Shown piece by piece: positions 1-10,569 of a stretch of 64,000 nt of DNA (positions within the stretch are counted from its first letter, which is position 1; every line of letters starts with the position of its first letter). The notes below the pieces were generated by a model, which had not been told where the DNA came from, did not search any database, and saw nothing but the letters and a program-made list of their open reading frames with translations. The translations under genes were made by a program, and so were the position numbers. Origin of the DNA: Diabrotica undecimpunctata (lineage: Eukaryota; Arthropoda; Insecta; Coleoptera; Chrysomelidae); contig NC_092806.1 in the NCBI RefSeq assembly GCF_040954645.1, positions 27,181,644 to 27,245,643 of the forward strand, given 5' to 3'.

Positions 1-540
1 AATTTTCAAAACACCCGGGAAACTTTTCAGATAACCCCCTTTTTTGCCCAAATGACTGAGCTATTATATCAAGCAAAATCTAAATTTTTAAAAAATTTAT
101 GTGTAGTAAAATATTTACTATGATGAGTCATCATTCCATAGTTGTCTAGTGCGGATTTTGTCTCGCGGTGATATGAGTACCTGACAGGTTACTTAACAAT
201 GTGTGAGGTGCATGAAGTGTTTTCCTCGCATTAATTTACTTCAAGCACTTTTTATACTTACCGAGTTGAACGATAAAAATGACTAAATTATGAAATATTG
301 TGTTACAGCTTCTTTTGGCTGTTTTAATAAGTTCTCGCTGTGTGAAACAACAAGAATATACATTTTTTTAGAATTAATTTTTAATTAAATTAAACTAACA
401 CTTCGTAGCTTTAGTGTGCTTTATAACCACGTCTTTATTATGACATGTATACTAATTGACATAGAAATCCGAACACCCCTTATAAATTATTATATTTGAT
501 TAAGATTTAAACAACTCACAGGAGTAACTTAATATATCTA
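1..540. other. AT-rich non-coding stretch
   Basis: I see no coding similarity, terminal repeats or RNA gene here. At about 541 the sequence changes to a motif (CAGAGTGTCCCCG) that resembles the outer end of the insect mariner-like elements whose transposase remnant lies just downstream, so 541 may be an element boundary. Confidence 0.4.
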
Positions 541-1106
541 TACAGAGTGTCCCCGAAAATAGTGCATTTCTTTGGATATAATACACAATTTGAAACAAAA
601 AAGTCCTGCAATAATTTTTTTCTAAACTTAACCGTTCCCAAAAAAAATTACATTGTTTTCCATATACGTAAATGTTTATTTTCAGAAAATTAAATAATCT
701 GGCAACGTTATACGCAGTGAAAGCGCTTCTGAATACAAACTAGTTTGTGACTTAGGATATTTAACATACCAGCCCTTGTTTATTTACTATTCAAGGTTGT
801 TGAAATCTGAGGAAATGTATTGTAATATCTGCAAAATAATTATTTATTTATTTAATAATGTGACGATGGCTATTATCTGAATTAATTAAGGTTATTATTT
901 TTACTTAAGTATAAGTAAGTACTATGGTTTAATTCCTAAAAAGTAATTAATGCAACTGAGAAAAATTATTTGTAATGTTTTTCTGAAATGTATTGAAATA
1001 TGGCATAATTTTAAACGATTTGTTAAAATGTCAATTATTTACAATAAAAAACACTTTATCTTTTAACTGAACTAGTATTATGTATCGGACTATCAGTAAT
1101 ATTTGT

Positions 1107-1870
1107 TTACTTGTGAGCTAAAATTAAATTAGATACTTGTACTTTCTTCAGAATAATTATTAAAATAAATGTAAGTGAACTCCATCTTGCATTGATACGA
1201 CGAATCAATTTGTTAGTAATGCCATAGTTAATTAAATTATGTCGGATGGTTTCTGCAACATCAAAAATTTGTTCACGTAATTCAGCTTCTTTTTCGATTT
1301 CATCTCGGTTATCGATTTCAGATGTCCCCAAAAATAAAAATCCAGTACATTGCATTCGAGACTTCATGGTGTCCACAGAATGTGTCCATCCCTACCAATT
1401 CAACGACGTGGATAAGTGGTATCAAGAAGATTTTTAACAGCTCAGGTAAAATGTGCTAGGGAACCGTCGTAAAGAACCACATTTCACGCCGTGTTTACAA
1501 AAGCACGTCTTCAAAAAGCACCGGCAAAACATTTTGTAAGAAATTATAGTAGGCTTCTCTATTTAGTGTTCTGGATAATTCATATGGTCCTATCAAACGA
1601 TTGTTAATAATTCCAGCCCTTAAATCTATACTAAATTGTCCTACGTATTAAATAATGGTTCTCGTCACCACATATGTGGCAAATATGAAAATTATACCCA
1701 CCCTTTCTCGTGAAACATGCTTCATCCGCACATAACACTTTAGATGGATTCGGGTTCTCTGACTGAAAGTGTATCTCTGAGTGTATCTTACCACCTACAA
1801 AATGTTAATTTTAGAGGAAAATCACCTTGTTGTAAATCTTGTACTCTTTGATAGTGATATGGATGTAGAA
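1107..1870 (-). pseudogene. Degenerate Tc1/mariner-like (DUF4817-type) DDE transposase
   Basis: Read on the minus strand, this stretch holds scattered pieces of the insect transposase family often annotated with a DUF4817 helix-turn-helix. In order they are LHPYHYQRVQDLQ near 1,860, the acidic segment around KCYVRMKHVSRE near 1,720, a block rich in NNRLIGPYEL and NREAYYNFLQNVLPVL near 1,600-1,520, and a LDFYFWGHLKS-like block near 1,340. The last block continues into an open 89-codon C-terminal stretch (1,107-1,376). The blocks sit in different frames with stops between them, so no functional protein is made. The left end may lie near 541. Family assignment rests on block order and spacing; exact ends are not resolved. 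Confidence 0.6.
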
Positions 1871-2229
1871 GTTGTTCCCTAAATGTTCTTTGAACAACGT
1901 TTTTTGACATTCCAATATAAATAAATTCCCGACATAAATTTGGACAGCTAAATTACTGTTACACTGCGCTTCACCATACATAATCAACATCAAAATTAAA
2001 TAAAATTTATTATAATTAAATAAAATTAAAATAAATAAAATTAAACAAAATTAAATTAAATAAACTTAAATAAAATTTAATAAAATTAAATAAAATTAAT
2101 TTTATTTACTGCCCGTCGCATGCCCGCATTATGTTTTTTTGTTAATAGCCATTAAATTTTCATTTGCGTAATAAATGCAGTCCTATGACCTAAAAACACC
2201 AACACATTCAACTATCCCAAAAACTGTAT
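1861..2229. repeat. Tandem duplication, copy A (period about 369 bp)
   Basis: This unit starts at GGATGTAGAAG, runs through an A/T-only run of AAATAAAATT-like words (about 1,993-2,110), and ends with a block containing TGCCCGTCGCATGCCCGC. The same order of sequence recurs from 2,230 onward, interrupted there by a Harbinger element. Copy A is therefore a paralogous empty site for that insertion. Confidence 0.8.
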
Positions 2230-2563
2230 GGATGTAGAAGTTATTCCCTAAGCCCCCTTTCAGACGAGGATACTGTATCCGAGATACGCGTATCCGAGAC
2301 GCAGATATTACATAGACTCAAATGGAGCTTTTCACACGAGACGCGCGAGAGATACAGTATGCGAGATACCGAATTCAGTATCTCGGACCTTCCTGTCGCC
2401 GACGACTGAATGCGTATCCCAGATACAGAAGAAACATTACGTTAAATGAACGCTTTCAGACACGAATACTTTTGCACCACATTCCATAGACGCGCGATTT
2501 TCTGTCGAATAATTGTGAATGAGCAACGAAAGAAAGACGGTGTTTTCTGAATATAGTTAAATA

Positions 2564-2708
2564 ATGGAGCGTACTGTATTTGATAGTGACAAATTTATTT
2601 GTTTGGTACAATCAAATCCCTGTCTATGGGATACAGCATCGCCGGATTACTGTAATAGAAATAAAAAGCAGCAGTGCTGGGTCGAAAATTCTAAGCGACA
2701 ATTTTGAG
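2564..2708 (+). pseudogene. MADF-domain fragment (Harbinger accessory protein)
   Basis: A 48-codon frame begins ATGGAGCGT and contains FDSDKFICLVQSNPCLWD followed by a DYCNRNKKQQCWVE stretch. This is the first half of a MADF (Myb/SANT-like) DNA-binding domain: the hydrophobic LV..NP.LWD helix and the K..W segment. PIF/Harbinger elements commonly carry such a second protein, which helps the transposase reach DNA. The frame ends after SKRQF, about half of a usual domain, so this is a remnant or one exon. Confidence 0.6.
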
Positions 2709-2957
2709 GCCATGACTGCAGTACAGCAAAATGAATATGGTAAGAAATAAACATGTTTTTATTATAAATACATAGTAGAATAGTTTAATATTTTGTTTCA
2801 TACGTATACAGTTTAGTTTTAAAAGTTTGCTAATTGGAATTTTGATTATTTAACGAATATCAAACTACATTATTGTGACAGGAATACGGTCATTTTTTAT
2901 TTAGGGCGAGGTAAACAATTTACAAATTGGAGATAAGTACATATATTTATTTTAAAT

Positions 2958-3257
2958 TTAAGTCATAGACTTTCGAAAATAATTAAAAAACTTCGATGGA
3001 TCTTGCAATAAATCTTGATACAGCAAACTATACGTTCCCTTGGTTTCTCTTAATTCTACAATAGGATAAACCCACAAATTACGTCGTCTTTTTAGTTTCT
3101 TTTTATTTAATATGTACCACAGCATAACACACTCTTCTACATCCATAATCCAAAAATATAACACTGCACTGCTACTATTTTCATACTGACGAGCATGCCC
3201 GTGAATCCGATACAGCCGCCATCGAAAATTCTGTATCTCGCATACAGTATCTCGCAT
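2958..3257 (-). pseudogene. HARBI1-like transposase N-terminal fragment
   Basis: The minus-strand frame contains KRRRNLWVYPIVELRETKG followed by YSLLYQDLL and a SKFFNYFRKSM segment. This is the conserved N-terminal region before the DDE core of PIF/Harbinger transposases. The catalytic DDE part is absent, because the element ends before it could be encoded. Its upstream residues read through the subterminal GTATCTCG repeats, so the first residues are not authentic protein. Confidence 0.65.
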
Positions 3258-3285
3258 ACAGTATCCTCGTCTGAAAACCCTCTTA

Positions 3286-3610
3286 ATGTTCTATGAACAA
3301 CGTTTTTTGACATTCCAATGTAAATAAATTCCCGACATAAATTTGGACAGCTAAATTACTGTTACACTGCGCTTCAGCATAAATAATCAACGTCAAAATT
3401 AAATAAAATTAAAATAAATAAAATGAAATAAAATGAAATAAAATTAAACAAAATTAAATTAAATATACTTAAATAAAATTTAATAAAATTAAATCAATTT
3501 AATTTTATTTACTGCCCGTCGCATACCCGCATTATGTTTTTTTTGTTAATAGCCATTAGATTTTCATTTGCGTAATAAATGCAGTCCTATGACCCAAAAA
3601 CACCAACATA
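3286..3610. repeat. Tandem duplication, copy B (right part)
   Basis: This is the continuation of the second copy, whose first 22 bases are at 2,230-2,251, after the Harbinger insertion. It matches copy A from ATGTTCT onward, including the A/T-rich word repeat and the TGCCCGTCGCAT block, with scattered substitutions and length changes in the low-complexity section. Confidence 0.8.
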
Positions 3611-4680
3611 ATTAATACTTTAATAAAGATATCTGTGCCGCTTCATTTTTAATTTCAACTATCTCAAAAAATGACTATCTTTACTAATAAAGAGTATGTT
3701 GTTTCCATAGAAAGTTTTGGAGAATCGAAAAATTGTGCTAAAATAACACTTGAGCCAGTGGTGCAGAATTTGGGAAGGGTCAAACGTTCACTTTCCTCCC
3801 TCGCAATCCTCTGGTAGTAGCCAGAAACTTTTATTTAACACAATTTAGTAACGTGTACAGTACCTACACTTCCTGACAAGTATGATAAGCATATGTCAAA
3901 TAGTTTTAAAGTACTGGGTATAAATAGTTTTTTAAATTTTTAAATAAAACACCCTGTAACGTAAGGAACCACATTTTATTTAATGGATTTGGGTTAAACC
4001 TCAATATTTTGAGCCCAGGAATTTACAGGTAAAATATTTTTTAATTATTAATGAAACATTCTGTATAAGGATGTTAAGTTTTTAAGTTAAGGTTTTTCGG
4101 TCTAAGTACAGTAAACTTCCTCACAGTGTCAAGTTAAAAAGTGCACCCGAAACCAAATTCCAGACGTTTCCACGTCACAAACGTTGAATATTTTAGTTTC
4201 ATTTACTGTTCTGCAAAATATGCTACTACTGAGATAAGAATAAGACGCGTGTGTCATCAGTCTTCAGTAACTATCACATTTTTTTAATTTATAGAGACCT
4301 GACAATTTGATAAAGTTCAAAATAGCTTCGTCAGTATAGAAATTTAAGATGTACACAATTTAGTAATTGCTTAATGTATGTTATACAGTGTTTCTAAAGG
4401 TGTGATAATAAAAACTATAAAATTATTCTCTTTAATGTTACTTAAAGAAGTTTCAAAATGAATTTTGTGTTAAAGGTGCGATAGATCTTTACCGCTGCTT
4501 TGAGTCGAGAGAGGTAAAGACTTCAGTTTACATCACGACGAGGTTTTGCCAGAAATATTATGATCAGAGGATACTCATAATGCAGAGTGTCACCAATCTA
4601 ACTGCCTTAAAGGCTGTGAGAAAAAAAAGGAGAAAAAATGTATGCTCTAAAAGTCACAAAATTAACAAAAACTAATTGGC
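3611..4680. other. Non-coding, no gene recognised
   Basis: No coding similarity is visible. ACACCCTGTA near 3,945 and ACATTCTGTATAAGG near 4,060 resemble the outer ends of insect mariner-like elements. They could be remnants of the partner terminus of the element at 541-1,870, but this is unproven. Confidence 0.35.
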
Positions 4681-4681
4681 T

Positions 4682-4697
4682 GTTGCGAAAACGCAAC
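4682..4697. repeat. Palindromic motif GTTGCGAAAACGCAAC, copy 1
   Basis: Two 6-base arms, GTTGCG and CGCAAC, flank AAAA. The motif is followed by ACTGAGCAGTTAAC, which contains a TTAA. Identical motifs occur at 7,325 and 7,671, bracketing a piggyBac pseudogene. Confidence 0.75.
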
Positions 4698-4830
4698 ACT
4701 GAGCAGTTAACATGTAAAAATAAATTTTAAATACGTTGTTTGGAATGTTTTATTAAATCATATAAAAGAGTTTTAATTAAATAATCTGACATTAGATACT
4801 CCAGTCGTCAGAGACGAAAATGCCACTGAA

Positions 4831-5435
4831 CCTCTAAACATCATACGAACAAGCTGAATTTTGCTGAGAGTATTAATTTTGGGATCCCAAAAAATATGCA
4901 AAAAAGTATACCACTTTTACCTCCGAGCTTCCCCCTAAAACTCCCCTCGCAGTGGGGTAAAAACGCAAAAAAATCGATTTACCAAGAATCTGTACACAGT
5001 AGAAAAAATGTTTCAAATAAAAAATGTAGCTGAGATAATTTTAAACAAAAATATTTAAAAGCAATTTTTGTGTAGAATAAACCTTTCTCTTAGAAACAAC
5101 CCTTAAAGCGACCGTCGATTTTGCATGTCAGTTACGCTTGCCAAATCAATGTTCAATAAAGTTTGTATCGACGGTCGCTTCAAGCGTTATTTCTAAGAGA
5201 ACGGTTTGTTCTACATAAAAAATGCTTATAGACATTTTTGTTTGAAATATTTTTTTCTACGGTGTACAGTACAGATTCTTGGTACATTGATTTCTTTGCG
5301 TTTTTACCCTCCTTCGAGGGGGGTTTTAGGGGAAAGCCCGGTGATAAAAGTGGTAAACTTTTTTTCATCTTTTTTGGGGTCTCAAAATTATTATTTTCTG
5401 CAAAATTCAGCTTGTTCGTATAATTTTTAGGGGTC
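4831..5435. repeat. Imperfect fold-back (long inverted repeat) element
   Basis: The left arm, about 4,831-5,119, is inverted as the right arm, about 5,167-5,435, around a 47-bp spacer. The innermost pair is AAGCGACCGTCGAT against ATCGACGGTCGCTT; the outer parts share ATACGAACAAGCTGAATTTTG and its complement. The arms differ by many substitutions and small indels, so the element is old. No coding capacity is seen. It lies between the piggyBac pseudogene and the first GTTGCG palindrome and could be a fold-back MITE. No target duplication was found. Confidence 0.75.
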
Positions 5436-5510
5436 TATAAAAGAAGGTCCAGGTCGACATTTTTCGTGTAATACAACCTTACATTTAATACATTTTTTAT
5501 TGGTTGTTGA

Positions 5511-7236
5511 GTGACAAAGGACATATCGGAATCATTTTTCTTGGGTAGAAATAAGATGGCCGATGTTGTCGAATCGAACATCTTGTGTAATGTTGTTTAT
5601 GGAAGATTGAGATGGATCAGGTCTTCTTGGAGGAGTTCCGAATATCGTCAACAAGGCTTTGGCTATATTTCGACGAAACTGAAGCAAATCCATTTTGGGT
5701 TGTTGCAATATCATTTCCTGGATCTTATATTTATTCTGTATAAGGCAACATTTTGATCCATCCGATCAGTTCCTTCCATATTTTCTTTATAAGCCCGAAT
5801 AAGATGTGGTTGTGTTACTTTGATTTTTTTGCTTTGAGCAAAGGGATATCTGTTCGCTTGATAAACTAGCGTCGTTTTATGGTAATTCGATGCCAAAGTA
5901 ACAACAATGCTGTTTTCATTTCTCCTACACAAAAGCACCTTATTTTTCTCGTTGTATCAATATTCGTAAATTCCACGTATAGATTTTTTAAACGTTTCAC
6001 TGAATGGACCCTTTTCTGTTCTATTTAATCGTATGGTCCCTACGTAACCTATTCCCTTCGATGTTAAAAAATCAATTAGTTTCATAGAGGTGAAATAATT
6101 ATCAGCATATAAGCAATGATGCATAACCCAATGACATTGACTTTAGGAATAAGCTGAGCCAACTGCAATATTATTCCACCTTCAAGGCCAAATTCTTTTT
6201 TGTATTCATTGGATTTTCCCTTGGCTTCTTGATAAATATTGAAATCTATGCGGTAATCAGATTTCTGATTCCAAGACCACGATTTATACCAAAGTGTATG
6301 GGCTTGCCTTTTATATGGTTTGCTGTGGTTTGTATGGTATTGCTTCATACCATGACACTCATAGTATAGTATCATAGCATCATCCACGCTAGATTCGGTT
6401 TCCCATACAGTGTATTCAGTAAATGATTTGCGGAGACATTTAAGGTACGGCGAAATTTTTGTATGTTTTGTCTGAACGATCTATGTTTATGTTAAATGGA
6501 GAAATCTTATAATGGTTTCAAATCGGTTATGACGCATGTTACTTGAAATCAGTATATTTTTAACGTTATCAGATTCTTCCCAGTACGTGGGTACAGCACG
6601 ATTCAAAGAATCGTGCTGTACCCACAAAATAGTAAAATTTCTATAAAGGTTTTTAACTTGTCTACTCCAAATTCTAAAGTAGTACCTTTTTGAAGAGTAT
6701 CTCTTCATTGAAAAAAAAAAAATCAAAGATCTGTAGAATAGTGAGTGTTCGTGAATAAAATAAAGGAGAGTATGTGTTCCATTGAGTTTTTTTTATGCGC
6801 AATATCCAAATAAAGAGAATTTTTATCTGGTAAATCTCACTGAATCCATTTCCGTGTTAGGAGAGTTACACTTTTTACACGAATCTTAGTAGATGCCACT
6901 TGAATATCTTGAATTTCGTCCTTTTGTGTCTTTATTTCTGTTACCATCTCAACCTTATCCATATCTCCTTCTTCCTGAACTTGTATCACAGTTCTGAAGA
7001 TCTGCCCCTTTTTCATATAGATTTATATTTTATTCTTCGATTCTTCTTTCTTTTTCTCGATGAATTACAGCTTCTGATTCCGCATCCAACATATTTTTGT
7101 TTAGGTTATTGAATGTTCCTCCACAGTCTTCATCTCCGCTATCTTCATCAGTCAATTCAGTGAAGTCAGGAGTTGCTAGAAAAACATCTGCACTGGAAGC
7201 CGACTCCATAAGGTTCGATTCTTTCAGCATGGACAT
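5511..7236 (-). pseudogene. piggyBac-like transposase, degenerate (copy 1)
   Basis: On the minus strand, pieces follow the normal piggyBac order. An acidic N-terminus (TELTDEDSGDEDCGG, 7,030-7,236) comes first. A segment with NMRHNRFETIIRFLHLT follows (6,487-6,726), then the catalytic-core region (YYECHGMKQY near the first Asp block, DFNIYQEAKGK; 6,082-6,387). Next is NSIVVTLASN with TDRMDQNVALYRI, the last Asp block (5,711-5,938). The pieces lie in different frames with stops between. The end with the usual Cys-rich tail is not recognisable. Palindromes at 4,682, 7,325 and 7,671 may be linked to its termini. Confidence 0.8.
6587..6625. repeat. 18-bp inverted duplication inside the piggyBac pseudogene
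   Basis: GTGGGTACAGCACGATTC (6,587-6,604) is followed after AAA by its exact reverse complement (6,608-6,625). It lies within the transposase-derived sequence and has no counterpart I know in the family, so it looks like a local template-switch event. Confidence 0.85.
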
Positions 7237-8990
7237 AATTTTATGTCCTTGATTGCCCTTGATTTTTACCTTCTACTTAGAACCAAAATGATTTCATGTA
7301 CTAATAATACGCCTTGTGCCCAGTGTTGCGAAAACGCAACATTGAAAATTGGGCAGTTGTACCAACGAGCTCAGATAAAATAATACCACTTACTTGATAG
7401 ATATATCTTTTTGCTACTAAAAACCAAATTTTTATACAGTTAATTTATACACAAACGACTTACTACTAACTAATAAAAACACGTGTTCACAGAAGTAAAA
7501 ATTAACCTACTATTTTCAATATACCATCTGTTAATAGAAACCTAAGTTTTGCGATCAATTCCCATTAAAACATACATAGGAAACTGTTGTGAAATAAATC
7601 TGAACTTTGACTGCCCAAATAATTCATGTCATTTTCCAAAAGATGACACCATAGTGGGGCTACGTCAACTGTTGCGAAAACGCAACGCTGGACACTAATG
7701 GTTTAAATAAATAAAGTAAAGACCATGCAATTACTTATCGATATTTTAAAATGACATGGCACATACAGAAAAATATTTTGTATAACAACTACGAGTAGTA
7801 GGTACGATTTTAGCTGTTTCTAATCGGAGATATAGAAGTTTGGAAAGTGTCGAAAGATGCGAGCTATGTTTTGTGAAACCTATTATAATACATATAATAC
7901 AAATTGCACCTGAACATTATTTATTACTGCGCAATTTAAAAGAGCCGCTCTTCAAAAAAGATTTACTCACAACAGTCACAAAATTAAGTTACTAATACGA
8001 AAGTTGAAAGATGTTTAAATAACAATCGTCAGAGAAAAAAAAAATAGTCAAACTTTAAAGAAAATGTTTTCTCTGTCCCTTAAGAAGCAAAAATATGTCT
8101 TTAATCGTCTTTCTTAGCTGTCAACGAAAAAGGCAAAAACGTCAGTAATGCAATATTCCTTCCTACACATTTTAAAAGTTTTTTGAAAGTTTCGAATTTC
8201 TGGAGCTGCAGTTTTCTTCTATTTATAGATAAAAGTGCTTGTCACTGTCGTACGACGACAAACAATGATTTGCCATAAACCAGATGTGTCGAAAAAGGGG
8301 ATGTAGACCAATATTTAACTTGCTAACACAGCCACACACGTCGTCTGCCTCGAAAAGGCATAGACGCCAATAAAACGGTCACGTAAGGTGGTCATATCGT
8401 TGGTGTTTGTCTAACAGGAACTATAAATTTGCAGGTATTGTAATGTGTTCTTAAGTTAACAGTAATAGTTAGATGGATAAAAATTGTATATAAAAATTGG
8501 GCAAAAATGTACTATGGTGCGCTGCTTTGGTCTTTAAATGATTAAATTTAAATAAATTATTTTGCTGATTTTTAGTTTTTTTATTTAAATTTCGGATTTA
8601 GGCTTTACCAGTGAACAATTGGGGAATATTAATTGAAACTATCGATATAACAGAAGAATGGAAATAGGATATAACAAGAAATTCAAAAATTGCGCTACGT
8701 TAAATCTCAGAGGAACATAAAATGAGTTGCTAAATACTAAGGTAAATTTTTTACATAAAAACTGGAAACTCTATACGAAGAATGCTAGAAAATGTTTAAC
8801 TCTTGAAATATAAACGTGTTGAGTTCGTTGCTGTTACTCTATTACTATTCTTTTCTGTACTTTGTTACATACTTCATTCGTTCACAATTTTTGGCTTTTT
8901 TCTACATGTTTTATCTTCTACATATTATAATCTCAACCTTCCCACGCAATTTTACTCCCGTTAGTCCAATGTCTAACTAGTAAAGCAACA
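7237..8990. other. Non-coding, with two GTTGCG palindromes
   Basis: The region contains the second (7,325-7,340) and third (7,671-7,686) copies of the GTTGCGAAAACGCAAC motif. No protein similarity is visible across the rest. The pogo-like element at 9,018 presumably has its left terminus somewhere in the last part of this stretch, but no terminal repeat could be fixed. Confidence 0.4.
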
Positions 8991-9017
8991 TTTTTTATTG
9001 TTAATTATTATTTACCC

Positions 9018-10566
9018 ATGGACGTATCATTCTTGGGCTTTACACGAACAGATTTACAAAGAATGGCTGTACAATTAGCTGACAGAAATCACGTTCAGCA
9101 CCCTGTCAAACAAGAAATGGCTGAGCAAAAATGGGTAAGCCTTTTTTAAAACGTTACAAAAAGAAGTTATCAGAACGAAAACCATTTGGAACGTCCTTAG
9201 CAAGAGCTTTAAGATTCAGTAAATAAAATACACATAGGTTTTTTATCCTAGAAGAGGTTTATGACAAAGAAAAATTCACAGCTGATAGAATTTTTAATGT
9301 AGATGAAAGTGGTATATCTATCGTACAGTCAAAAGTGGCTAAAGTAATTATTTTGCGTAGAAAAGGCCAAGCTGCTGCACTGACATCTGCTGAACGTGTA
9401 TCTCTCATAACAATCGTTGCCTGTTGAAATGTTTTTTCAACATTTTATAGCATTTGTAAAATCTTCGAAAGAGAATCCCGTCCTTCTCATCTTAGATGGA
9501 CATTTCAGTCACCCTCAAAATATTGATTTAGTCGATTTGCTCAGACAAAACTGTGTTACAGTTGTATCACTTCCACTCATCACACAAAATACAACCACTT
9601 GACAGGACTTTCATAGAACCTATAAAAGTCATGCACATAGAAGAAATTCGACAATGGTTACGACAATGTAACCGGTCTGTTAGTGCTTATGATGTAATGG
9701 AGATATTTGCGAGAATCTATATTAAATATCAGAAGGCTGAGATAGCTATCAATGCCTTCAGAGTTACTGGAATTTTTCCTATTAACAGAAAAATATTCAC
9801 GGAATCTAAGTACATTGTGAATCAATGTAAGAATCAACAGCTTACTCCAAATTCTTCCATTTCTCAGGAGCTAGACGAGCAGCGAGTTAACTCCCAGTGA
9901 AACTGAATTGAATGGTGTTGAAGTTGACCTGGCTATACCATCAACATCAAAAACACCTGATTTAATTGTTCATCTAAATCCTGTCAAACTAAGCTGTCAT
10001 CCTCAGAAAAAACGAACTCTACCCAGAGACAACCTCAGAATCAACATGGAGCACAGCAAAATTCTTTCCATACAAGCCCGTTTCGTATCAACCCTATGGG
10101 TTGAGACAACAAACATTAATAAAAGAGCTTCTATTATTGGAAGTAAAGCAACCAGTTCAGCACTTATAACTTCTACTGCTTACAAATCGCAATAAGAAGA
10201 GGCTGCAACAGTTAAAGAGGAGAAAGTAACTAAGGCTAGTAAAAAACCGACACGTGGGAGAGGTCGTAGTTCAAAATGTCTCCTGTTACAAACAAAAGAA
10301 GAAGCTAATAAAAATAAGGGAGGATCTAGCTCCGGTGAAGACTCGAACGACACCGTATCCTCAGGTTCTTTTGATTAGAAATTTCACCAGGTGTATCTTT
10401 CGTCACAGCTGAAGAGTATGCGGAGTGTTTGTTTTGCTGTGTTAAATTTTTAGATGACTGTAAAGGAGAGCGTTGGGTTAAATCCCTTATGTGTTCCCTC
10501 TGGGCTCATGTTGAGTGTGCAGGAACAAAAGAAGACAATTATATATGCGACTATTTTCGTACTTGA
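9018..10566 (+). pseudogene. pogo/Tigger-type transposase with C-terminal PHD-like finger, decayed
   Basis: The pieces run in order. First is a CENP-B-like helix-turn-helix part starting MDVSFLGFTRTDLQRM. Then come ADRIFNVDESGIS, carrying the first catalytic Asp in NVDES, and LTSAERVSLITIV. These are followed directly by VLLILDGHFSH (second Asp in LDG, 9,417-9,602) and AINAFRVTGIFPIN (9,553-9,900). A basic RGRGRSSK segment and acidic tail precede a Cys/His block near 10,430-10,550 (CLFC, WAHVECAG, YICDYF). That block matches the PHD-type finger often fused to insect pogo transposases, with some metal ligands lost. Stops, frameshifts and a missing stretch between the Asp blocks make it non-functional. 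Confidence 0.75.
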
Positions 10567-10569
10567 CTG

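Larger units (their letters stand above)
2252..3282. mobile_element. PIF/Harbinger DNA transposon, short and internally decayed
   Basis: The ends are inverted. The left end reads GCCCCCTTTCAG then ACGAGGATACTGTAT, and the right end on the other strand reads GAGGGTTTTCAG then the same ACGAGGATACTGTAT. Further GAGATAC/GTATCTC words repeat below both ends. The flanks are TAA (2,249-2,251) and TTA (3,283-3,285), the 3-bp TWA target typical of this superfamily; comparison with copy A explains the difference by one substitution. Inside are a MADF-like segment on the plus strand and a HARBI1-like N-terminal segment on the minus strand. At 1,031 bp the element lacks room for a full transposase, so it is a deletion derivative. 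Confidence 0.8.

Noticed and set aside
2100..3650. Possible satellite array from the A/T word repeats
   Set aside because: Only two units of a local 369-bp duplication are present, and the A/T words are low-complexity sequence inside them.
6992..7030. CTGAAGATCTG as a further hammerhead core
   Set aside because: No GAA plus helix III follows at a suitable distance and no stem II can form.
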